14,135 nucleotides of DNA, from contig CAJCIJ010000358.1 in NCBI GenBank assembly GCA_903970315.1, positions 1 through 14,135 on the forward strand, written 5' to 3'. This DNA is from Actinomycetota bacterium. GTDB taxonomy: Bacteria > Actinomycetota > Thermoleophilia > Solirubrobacterales > Solirubrobacteraceae. Below, in pieces: positions 5,933 through 12,678 of the stretch. Positions within the stretch are counted from its first letter, which is position 1, and every line of letters begins with the position of its first letter. The notes under the pieces were generated by a model. It was given only the letters and a program-made list of their open reading frames with translations, ran no database searches and was not told the origin of the DNA. Both the position numbers and the translations under genes were made by a program.

Positions 5933-7273
5933 ATGGTGCGCATCTGGCAGTTCACGTCCTCGGTGACGCTCGCGTGCGCGGTCCTGGCGTTGCTCGGCGC
6001 GCGCGCAGACGCGGAGACCACGATCACGACCCAGGCTGTGGCCGACGACGGGGCTTTCCTTCCCTATGCTCCCCCACCGTCGCAGCCCGCGGGCCTTTGC
6101 CTGGTGGACACCGGCGTCAACCTGAACCCCGGCACCCAAGGCGAGGTCGTCGAACGCACGGCGATCGACGGTGGATCGGGGAACGATGTCTCCCCGGAAG
6201 CGCACGGGACGCTCATGGCGATGATGGCCGCCGCCCCGGCCAATGGCTGGGGGATGGTGGGTACGGCGCCTGGGGCGATCAGGATCGTGTCGGTGCGCAT
6301 CCTTGAGTCGGGGCATGACACGTTTCCTTTCAGCTCCTACGCGGCGGGGATAAGCGAATGCCTGCAGCTGCGTGCCCGCGACGACATCAAAGTGGTCAAT
6401 CTGTCGCTCGGTGATGCCGAAGCGCCCGCGGGCAAGGACGGCGAAGCGCTGGCTAACGCTGTCGAAAAGGCGAATGATCGGGGCGTGGCGGTTGTCGCCG
6501 CAGCCGGAAATGACGAGGGCGGCCCCGTCGAGTACCCCGCCGCCTATCCCCTGGTCCTGTCGGTGGGTGCAACCGACACGGTGGGCGGAGCGCTCTGCTC
6601 GTTCTCCAGCAAAGGGGAAGCTCTGAGGTTGACCGCGCCAGGGTGCGATCTGGATGGAGCCGACCCGCTGACCGGTGCGCCGGACTATGACTACTCGCAG
6701 GGCACAAGCGAGGCCTCGGCGATCGCCGCTGCGGCGCTCGCGGCGCTCGACTCCTACCGCCCTGAAGTCTCGCCGCAGGCGTCCGAGGGGTACCTGACAG
6801 CAGCGCACGGAGGCGCTTTGGACATCGCGCAGGCGTTCCGGAACGCGGGCCTCGGCAACATCGTCGCCGCCGGAGAAGCGGCAGAGCCCGATGCGCAGGC
6901 GGCTCCCGGTGCCGGCTCACAGAAGTCTCCGGGGAGCGTGGCACCATCCGGGCCTATGGGATTTCTGACGTCATTCAAGCGCCCGCGAGCGCGGCTTGAG
7001 CGAATCACGGGCCGCCTCACGCTGGTGCTCGTAGGGCGGCCGAGCGAAGCCCGCGCCCAGGTGCGTTGCCTCGGCTACCGTCCTCGCTCCCGACACCTCA
7101 GCACCCTCCGAACCATCACCGGCGCCTTCACGACGCTGGCACTGCCGGCGGGGGCGACCGCGGTATCGGTGCGCTACACAGATCCATATGACGTCGAACG
7201 CGATGGGCCGTGGGCCACGCTAATGGTGAGCGGGACCGGCAAGCCTCGCGCTAAGGGGCGGCAGCGGAAATGA
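5933..7273 (+). CDS. secreted S8 family subtilisin-like serine protease
   Basis: A 446-residue protein with a signal peptide (hydrophobic 7-22, likely cleavage after ADA at 27). The S8 core carries the catalytic Asp59 in LCLVDTGVN, His91 in HGTLMAMM, oxyanion Asn193 in AAGND, and Ser259 in GTSEAS (usually GTSMA). All four key residues are present, so activity is expected. Only about 25 residues separate the signal peptide from the catalytic domain, too few for a typical I9 inhibitor propeptide. A C-terminal extension (about 310-446) includes a low-complexity linker and a beta-rich Arg-rich domain. ATG at 5933 has GGGGCGGA (5921-5928) before it; the frame is open further upstream, but that part overlaps the previous gene. 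It is 43 bases after the first secreted gene and overlaps the next by ATGA. It may process the neighbouring secreted proteins. Confidence 0.85.
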   Translation: MVRIWQFTSSVTLACAVLALLGARADAETTITTQAVADDGAFLPYAPPPSQPAGLCLVDTGVNLNPGTQGEVVERTAIDGGSGNDVSPEAHGTLMAMMAAAPANGWGMVGTAPGAIRIVSVRILESGHDTFPFSSYAAGISECLQLRARDDIKVVNLSLGDAEAPAGKDGEALANAVEKANDRGVAVVAAAGNDEGGPVEYPAAYPLVLSVGATDTVGGALCSFSSKGEALRLTAPGCDLDGADPLTGAPDYDYSQGTSEASAIAAAALAALDSYRPEVSPQASEGYLTAAHGGALDIAQAFRNAGLGNIVAAGEAAEPDAQAAPGAGSQKSPGSVAPSGPMGFLTSFKRPRARLERITGRLTLVLVGRPSEARAQVRCLGYRPRSRHLSTLRTITGAFTTLALPAGATAVSVRYTDPYDVERDGPWATLMVSGTGKPRAKGRQRK

Positions 7274-8889
7274 CACGCCGATGCTGGTTCGTCGTCTGCT
7301 GCGTCGCGGCACTCGGCCCCGCGCCGATTGCGGGCACGCTGGCTACCGACGCCGCGGCGGCGACCGGCACCTACCAAGTTAGTGCCTGCGATTACGCACC
7401 GGAAGCTGTCAACAACTCGTGGGCGTGGTCGACGACGGACACCTCAAATCCGCCGCGTTACGCCGAGCATGCCGGCTGCCCCTACCGCCTCGCAGGCAGC
7501 GAAAAGGCCAGCCAGGAAGGCGGGCTCTCGACCACTGACCAACTCGGCCTCGCAAGTGGCGCCCCGCCGGGGACGAGTGCAGGATGGACCTTCATGGCAC
7601 CAGTAGGCACGACCATTAGCGGCATCACATACGAACGCTACATGGGCCATGAGTCAGATCCCGATAACTACTGGTCCCCCGCACTTCGCGCCGACGGCTT
7701 AATCGTGTCCGGCGAATCGTGCCTCGACACCGTGGACAACGGGGAGAAGTGTTCGGTCGGTGCGCCTCCCGACGGTGAAGCATCGGTTGTCACTGGACTT
7801 ACGGCACACCAGCTGACAGTTGGGATCGTCTGCGACGCGCCGTCGAACGAGGAATGCGTCACCGGTGCGTCACTGCATGAAGTATGGGCCGCGATGTACG
7901 GGGCAAGGGTCACGCTGAGCGATCCGACGCCGCCCACCCTCGGCGCGCCTTCGGGAGCGCTGTGGGCACCAGGTGCATATGACGGCTTCCACAAGGGGAC
8001 CGAAAGCGTCGCCGTGTCCGCCGAAGACGCCGGCGGCGGAGTCAAGAGCATCGTGCTGTCGGCCGACGGCGTGCCGGTCGAGAACTACGCGGCCTCGTGC
8101 GACTTCACGAACCCGGTGCCCTGCCCCCTGTCGACCGGCCCACAGACGCTCACGCTGCCAACCACCCAGCTGTCGGACGGGACGCACACGCTGGCGCTCG
8201 TTGCGATCGACGCCGCGGGCAACGAGTCCACGATCGCCTCGGAGCAGATCAGCGTGGACAACGGCCCGCCGCCCGCGCCGGCGGGGCTGAGCGCCACCAA
8301 GACGGCCGCGGGCGCCTCCACCTTCACCGCGACGTGGAGCGATCCGACCGGCCAGGTCGCCCCGATCACTGCGGCGACCTACCAGGTGTGCCCCGCCGGT
8401 GGCTCGGGGGCATGTGAGGCGCCGGCCGCCGCACCTCCGGGGGGTCCAACCACGATCACCGTTCCCGGGGTGGGAATCTGGACGCTCGCAGTGTGGCTGA
8501 CGAACGCCGCGGGCAATAGCAGCGAGTCTGATGCGGCGCGTACGACACTTACCGTGGCCGCCCCGGGCAGCGGTGGGGGCGGCTCGACCAGCTCGAAGGC
8601 GCGGCTGCACGTGACCGAGGTTCTGCATGGGCGCAAGCTCGTCGTCACGGTGACGGGTCCCACCGCGGGGACGATCCACGTCAGCTACACCGGCCGTTAC
8701 CGAGGCAGGCTGATCGCATCCGGGGCCAAGAAGGAGTCGCTGCGAGACGGTAGGTTGCGCGTGAGCTTCATGTTGTCGAAGCGTGCCGCCGCGCATGCGG
8801 CGATCCGCGTGAGCGTGCAGCTCGGTCGCGGGCCCCTGGTCACGAGCATGCTGCAAAGACGCAGGTCGCGTCGCCGACGTCAGACCTAG
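7270..8889 (+). CDS. secreted Ig-like/FN3-like surface protein
   Basis: A 539-residue protein starting at the ATGA overlap with the protease gene, so it is co-translated with it. The signal peptide covers 1-31 (RR n-region, hydrophobic VVCCVAALG, cleavage near DAAA). Residues 33-215 are a Cys-containing beta-rich domain with GWTFMAP at 105-111, the same position as SWVFQAP in the 4180-5889 product. Residues 220-330 are Ig-like, with SDGTHTLALVAIDAAGN (302-318) and a CDFTNPVPC pair (277-285). Residues 334-430 resemble fibronectin type III (APAGLSATKT...TWSDPTGQ). A Gly/Ser linker (433-442) and a final beta domain end in an RRRSRRRRQT tail. No enzyme motif or anchor is seen. It is likely an extracellular partner or substrate of the module. 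Confidence 0.8.
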   Translation: MTRRCWFVVCCVAALGPAPIAGTLATDAAAATGTYQVSACDYAPEAVNNSWAWSTTDTSNPPRYAEHAGCPYRLAGSEKASQEGGLSTTDQLGLASGAPPGTSAGWTFMAPVGTTISGITYERYMGHESDPDNYWSPALRADGLIVSGESCLDTVDNGEKCSVGAPPDGEASVVTGLTAHQLTVGIVCDAPSNEECVTGASLHEVWAAMYGARVTLSDPTPPTLGAPSGALWAPGAYDGFHKGTESVAVSAEDAGGGVKSIVLSADGVPVENYAASCDFTNPVPCPLSTGPQTLTLPTTQLSDGTHTLALVAIDAAGNESTIASEQISVDNGPPPAPAGLSATKTAAGASTFTATWSDPTGQVAPITAATYQVCPAGGSGACEAPAAAPPGGPTTITVPGVGIWTLAVWLTNAAGNSSESDAARTTLTVAAPGSGGGGSTSSKARLHVTEVLHGRKLVVTVTGPTAGTIHVSYTGRYRGRLIASGAKKESLRDGRLRVSFMLSKRAAAHAAIRVSVQLGRGPLVTSMLQRRRSRRRRQT

Positions 8890-8891
8890 TA

Positions 8892-8917
8892 GCCGGCGCT
8901 CACGGAAGCGCTACGGC
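8892..8917 (+). terminator. hairpin directly after the secreted-protein operon
   Basis: GCCG-GCGCT (8892-8900), loop CACGGA, then AGCGC-TA-CGGC (8907-8917) gives a 9-bp stem with a two-base bulge, starting 3 bases after the stop at 8889. No T-tract follows. It lies in the 183-bp gap between converging genes, where a terminator is expected; nothing else is recognised in that gap. Confidence 0.4.
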
Positions 8918-9072
8918 GACCTCGGGTGTTTACCGCCAACGGCCCCAAGGTGAGCCCGCGAGCTACCGCCGAGTGAGCCGCGACATGAGCTGGCTCCAGG
9001 GAACCTGAAGTCAACGGCAACGCAAGCCGGCTCGGCGGCGTCACGCGCACCACACGATGTCCACTGTTGCCG

Positions 9073-10803
9073 CTAGGGCGACCCCGCGACTTCGGCCACA
9101 CTTGGCGGCACATTGGTCCCGGTTTCGTCATATTCGAACGGCGGGGTGAAGAGTGCCGGCACATTGTCGGGCGCGCGAGCAGCGTGCGCAAGGGGCCATT
9201 TGAACCAGTAGTCCAGCGCAGCCGTGTTGTGCGACCAATCCCACGCGTATACGGTCAATCGATAGCGGCCAGGACGCAGTGTGCTGAGCGGCAGCGGCCC
9301 AGTGAGGCCCCCGGCCAGCCAGTACACCCAGTTCGGGATGCACCGTCGCTGGGTCAGGAAGCACTCGAAGCCTGGGTTAGTCGCGCCCGGCGCAAATATG
9401 ACCGGCTTTAGGCCGGGGGGATAGTTCTGCGACCCACGCATTGCCCATTCCAGGCCCGTCAGAGCGTGGTTGTGTGCGTCGTAAAGTCTCCACGCGAGCG
9501 AGGAGGGCGCGAGCACCGGGGTCTCATAGTGATAGCCGGATTCCACAACGCTTTGCGGACCGAAGGCCCCGACGATCACGCGCCCGTCGGAAAAGATCTG
9601 CGGCGTGCCAATGATCGGCGGTTCAGTGTTTGTATACGGCTGAAGCGTGCCGCCCGGGCGTAGCGGGTTCAGATAATCGGCGGGGCTACCTTCTGAAAAG
9701 GCGAGGTGGTAAAAGCCTTCCAGGACATAGCCGATCACTGTCTTGTATGCGACAACATACTGGCCCGGACTGACCGCTGGATGAATGTGCCAGTATAAAA
9801 AGTCGCCAATGTCGACGTTGACGTCGCCGGTTCCTTCGTATCGAATCGATGCGTAGCCGGAAAGCATCGAATAAACAGGCTCGTTGTTGTGTGCCTGGAT
9901 ATCAACAGCCACATGAAAGTTAGCTGGTCGAAGCTCATTGATGCCAGCGCGGATCGCATGCTGGCGGTGAAAGGGCTTGATAGGCCAGCCCGGTATGGCT
10001 CCTGGCTCGGTGCAGCCCACCGAGCAGGACAGACCGTCCGCCCAGTATGGCGGTAGGCCGTCAGCCGGCGTTGCCAAACGCTCAAAGGGCGAGATCGAAA
10101 ACGGCCAGACATCGAGTCGCAGGCCCTTGTTGTCAGAGATGGCGGTGTAGGTTTCGCGCGAGATGATCCGCAGTCGCTGATCCGACGCCTTCGCCGCCAC
10201 GATCGGGTAATTCAGCGTCGATGCCAGCGTCGACCGTGCCGGCGCGTCGCGTGAGACTTCAAAGCTCGTATTGGCGGCGGTTGCGTACGCGAGCATCTCG
10301 CGCGTGAGCACAGCTGCCTGCCGCGCATAGGAGCCCGAATGGACGTCGACGCTCCCGGACTGGAGTTCGACAACCAGGGTCTTCTCCGGGACGCCGCGGA
10401 GCTGCGCGCTAAGTAACAGGTTGCCACATGCCAGGCGAACGCGATCACCCGTTAGGCGGTAGCCATTGCCTGAATACCCGAACCTGAAGACGGCGCCGCG
10501 GCTGACTTGGATTTCGTCGCCGGCCTGAAGGTAGACCTCTGTCGCTGTCGTGGTTGAGGTCGTACTTGTCGTGGTCGTGGTCGGAACCGCGGAGGGCGCC
10601 GTGGTCGCAGGCACCGTGGTGCTAGTCACCGTTGTGGTGGCGAGTTCTGTCATCGTGGTGGCTTCCGTTGGCGCAGTGGTTTCCGTGGGCTCCGGGCTGG
10701 TGCGTTCCGACGTAGGCGGAAAGAGCGACTTGCCATCGCGCAGGAGCAGTACGTGCGCTGGGACGTTAGGGACCGGAATATGCGTTTCGCAAGTGGCTAG
10801 CAC
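9073..10803 (-). CDS. envelope protein with Thr-rich linker, FecR-like domain and degenerate M23-like domain
   Basis: A 576-residue frame from GTG at 10803. After about 40 residues comes a Thr-rich linker (41-88). A FecR-like beta domain follows (about 92-185, LQAGDEIQVSRGAVFRF..VELQSGSVDVHSG). An M23/LytM-like fold (about 292-372) has H297-AV-V-D301 in the HxxxD position, YWHIHP (337-342), and HLAFSE (366-371) where active enzymes have HxHxE. The last zinc ligand is therefore Ala368, so zinc peptidase activity is doubtful. A C-terminal Ig-like region (about 425-550) includes LRPGRYRLTVYAWDWS. The GTG start has no clear ribosome binding site and no signal peptide, yet such domains are extracellular. 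The missing signal is found in another frame just upstream (10797-10997), so the gene is probably frameshifted. Confidence 0.7.
   Translation of the reverse strand: MLATCETHIPVPNVPAHVLLLRDGKSLFPPTSERTSPEPTETTAPTEATTMTELATTTVTSTTVPATTAPSAVPTTTTTSTTSTTTATEVYLQAGDEIQVSRGAVFRFGYSGNGYRLTGDRVRLACGNLLLSAQLRGVPEKTLVVELQSGSVDVHSGSYARQAAVLTREMLAYATAANTSFEVSRDAPARSTLASTLNYPIVAAKASDQRLRIISRETYTAISDNKGLRLDVWPFSISPFERLATPADGLPPYWADGLSCSVGCTEPGAIPGWPIKPFHRQHAIRAGINELRPANFHVAVDIQAHNNEPVYSMLSGYASIRYEGTGDVNVDIGDFLYWHIHPAVSPGQYVVAYKTVIGYVLEGFYHLAFSEGSPADYLNPLRPGGTLQPYTNTEPPIIGTPQIFSDGRVIVGAFGPQSVVESGYHYETPVLAPSSLAWRLYDAHNHALTGLEWAMRGSQNYPPGLKPVIFAPGATNPGFECFLTQRRCIPNWVYWLAGGLTGPLPLSTLRPGRYRLTVYAWDWSHNTAALDYWFKWPLAHAARAPDNVPALFTPPFEYDETGTNVPPSVAEVAGSP
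10540..10686 (-). repeat. low-complexity Thr-rich coding tract
   Basis: Repeated ACC/ACG/ACT/ACA codons encode a Thr/Ala/Pro/Val stretch (for example VPTTTTTSTTSTTT) joining the N-terminus to the FecR-like domain. It is a probable flexible, possibly O-glycosylated cell-wall-spanning linker and a likely site of length variation. Confidence 0.7.
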
Positions 10804-10997
10804 GTCACCGGGCTCTCGGGCCGGGGTCGCATCTCAGAAGGACGGCAACTGCTTGCGTCTCGGTGCGGAGCGGGGCTCAGCCGGTGAGAGGCAGACCCCG
10901 ATGCCCCGACCTTTGCAGGCGCGGCAACGCTAGCCGCCGCAAGCACAATGCCGGCTGAGCGCGGTCGCCGACGATGCGTGAGGTTTACGATCCACAT
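10797..10997 (-). pseudogene. signal-peptide segment, probably the frameshifted 5' end of the FecR/M23-like gene
   Basis: ATG at 10997 has a strong ribosome binding site, TAAGGGGGC (minus strand, 11004-11012, 6 bases away). It opens a frame starting MWIVNLTHRRRPRSAGIVLA, a twin-Arg-rich basic n-region and hydrophobic core with probable cleavage near VAAPA (28). After that the 66-residue frame has no further domain and stops at 10797, overlapping by 7 bases the GTG-started frame of the large gene. Both frames are open together only between about 10833 and 10800; a single missing base there, for example in the C4 run at 10824-10827, would explain the split. Alternatives are a separate 66-residue secreted peptide coupled to the next gene, or programmed frameshifting. 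Confidence 0.55.
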
Positions 10998-11019
10998 GCT
11001 GAAGCCCCCTTAGAACTGT

Positions 11020-11049
11020 CGCGCGTGCGCGCGCACTGACCAATATTGG
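11020..11049. promoter_or_regulatory. pair of perfect palindromes upstream of the FecR/M23-like gene
   Basis: GTGCGCGCGCAC (11025-11036) and CCAATATTGG (11040-11049) are perfect palindromes 3 bases apart. The first lies in a 17-base alternating purine-pyrimidine run (11020-11036). Both sit just upstream of the ribosome binding site at 11004-11012 on the minus strand, where operators or promoter elements would be expected. No regulator can be named. Confidence 0.35.
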
Positions 11050-11108
11050 CGCGTAGGGTACATCACGTGGGGAAGCGGTGGTGGGTCGGAGCTCGCGCCC
11101 CAGCAGCC

Positions 11109-11121
11109 CGCCGCAGCGGCG
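11109..11121 (-). terminator. short GC hairpin after the epimerase gene
   Basis: CGCCG (11109-11113), loop CAG, CGGCG (11117-11121) form a 5-bp stem 19 bases beyond the stop at 11141 on the minus strand. It has no T-tract and is weak by itself. Confidence 0.25.
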
Positions 11122-11140
11122 TGTCCGGCGTGCGACGCTG

Positions 11141-12610
11141 TCAGCCGATGACCTGTGCCGCGCCGCTTATCTGGTTGTAATTGCCGGCCAGATCGGTCGC
11201 GTCTAGCGTGATGTTGTAGGTGCCAGACTGCAAGAGTTGGGGAACGGTGAAGCTGTGGACGCCGGAAGAGAAGCTTGCGCTGGTCAAGAAGATCACCTTG
11301 CCGTTGCGGACTACGGTAATGCCCACGCGAGAGATCTTCGAGACATCAAACCGGACGGTGGCAGTACTCGCTGCGCGCAGGCGCGTGGTGACCAATCGCA
11401 ATGCGGGCGGCGTCTTCAGGTACATCCTAAAGTGCGAAGCGGTCTCACAGTAGACTTCGGCATGGGTTCGAGAGCAGAGTTGTTCGAGGAATTCGGTGAC
11501 GAGTTCGTGGTAGGAGAGAGGGTCTTCCTCGCCCGGCTGATACAAGGACCATGCACCGGTGTCATAGCTCGGCAACAGCGCGCGCGCCTCGGCGTCACCA
11601 GCGTCGAAGAGTTTCCATCCTTCCGGATTCCCACTCACTGTCGAGTAGTCGAAGAGTCCGATCAGCGCCTGCAGGAACCCGTTGATCACCTGGACGCCCG
11701 GCGACGGCGCAAATGAGTACATGGCGTAGCGATATCCAAGCGGCGTCGGTATGCCCAAGCCTTCTGGTGGCTCGTGGGAAAAGACCACGAGCGCGCGCTT
11801 GGCCAGTTCCAGGTAGGAGACGTCGTGCGTAACCTCATAGGCCTGTGCCAGCGCCTGTAGGGCCGTACCCTGGGAGATCGCGCTCGTCCATGGCGGTATG
11901 CCACCGTCGAAGCCGAAGTAGTACTCCCACGCGATACCCCCTGCGCGTTCGGCACCAAGCGGGACGAGTTCATTCACGAGCCTCACGAGGCGCGGCCAGT
12001 CCTTTGGACCGGCTTCGTACATCCCATCGACTTGACCCCAACTCCCTAGCTCCTGCAGTTGAAGCCCCTGCCCGGGGTACTCCTCCCAGACGATCTGGGA
12101 TCCGCCGAACTGCTCGCGCTGGCCGTATGAGAGCAGCGAGCCCGTCGTCCACCAAGTGCGATTACGTTCGAGCGTGAGGAATAGAGCCGGCAACCGTGAG
12201 GGCGTGAGCATTCCGGCGGCGGCGATGCGGTTGAGGTTGTCGGTCACGGCTGTCAGCTCCGCAGCGCGCGTGCCGTGCAGTCGGGTCAGCACGTTCAGCG
12301 TGGCTTTGTAGCTCTGCAGGTACCGCTGGTATTCGGACGCCGTGATCGCATGCGCGCGTTCCAACCGCGCCAAGGTCGCTGGGACGCTGCGACTGGCAAG
12401 GTTGGTGCGCCGACGAGACCCTGCGATGCGAGCCGGCGGTGCTTCTGCGGGCGCTGGCGGCGGCGTCCACGTCCGCAGAAACGGATCGTTGCGCACGACG
12501 GTGACGCCATCGCGCTTGAGCAGGTGGACGCTGGCAGCACGCGTGGGCGCTGCCGAGCCCAGCACGAACAGCGCGGCGGCCACCGACCAACCCAGAACCA
12601 CGCGGATCAT
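11141..12610 (-). CDS. secreted D-glucuronyl C5-epimerase-family protein with C-terminal Ig-like domain
   Basis: A 489-residue protein. Signal peptide MIRVVLGWSV... with likely cleavage after PTRA (25). A Pro-rich segment and helical region (about 75-165) come next. The C5-epimerase C-terminal domain (about 170-400) shows WEEYPGQGLQLQELGSWGQ, WTSAISQG (241-248), YRYAMYSFAPSPGVQVINGF (293-312, the PxPxxxxNG-type core), LIGLFDY (316-322) and PSYDTGAWSLYQ (347-358). An Ig-like domain (400-489) ends in DATDLAGNYNQ. In characterised relatives this domain inverts C5 of glucuronic acid in polysaccharides; the substrate here is unknown. Start: GTG at 12613 and ATG at 12610 are adjacent. No Shine-Dalgarno is seen, but TACCCT lies 7 bases before the GTG, so a leaderless mRNA is possible. 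It follows the glycosyltransferase gene by 66-68 bases, suggesting a surface-glycan operon. Confidence 0.85.
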   Translation of the reverse strand: MIRVVLGWSVAAALFVLGSAAPTRAASVHLLKRDGVTVVRNDPFLRTWTPPPAPAEAPPARIAGSRRRTNLASRSVPATLARLERAHAITASEYQRYLQSYKATLNVLTRLHGTRAAELTAVTDNLNRIAAAGMLTPSRLPALFLTLERNRTWWTTGSLLSYGQREQFGGSQIVWEEYPGQGLQLQELGSWGQVDGMYEAGPKDWPRLVRLVNELVPLGAERAGGIAWEYYFGFDGGIPPWTSAISQGTALQALAQAYEVTHDVSYLELAKRALVVFSHEPPEGLGIPTPLGYRYAMYSFAPSPGVQVINGFLQALIGLFDYSTVSGNPEGWKLFDAGDAEARALLPSYDTGAWSLYQPGEEDPLSYHELVTEFLEQLCSRTHAEVYCETASHFRMYLKTPPALRLVTTRLRAASTATVRFDVSKISRVGITVVRNGKVIFLTSASFSSGVHSFTVPQLLQSGTYNITLDATDLAGNYNQISGAAQVIG

Positions 12611-12678
12611 CACCGCTGACAGGGTAGCCCCAAACGGACCCGCGCCTCACCCACTCCAAGGAAGGCGCCCGAGGCGGC

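Noticed and set aside
7870..8856. Minus-strand open frame of 328 residues
   Set aside because: It is antisense to the second Ig-like secreted protein, Arg/Gly/His-rich, with no ribosome binding site or motif.
8890..9072. Convergent gap searched for a small gene or RNA
   Set aside because: Only the hairpin at 8892-8917 and a GTGAGCC word occurring twice were found; no credible ORF or conserved RNA shape.
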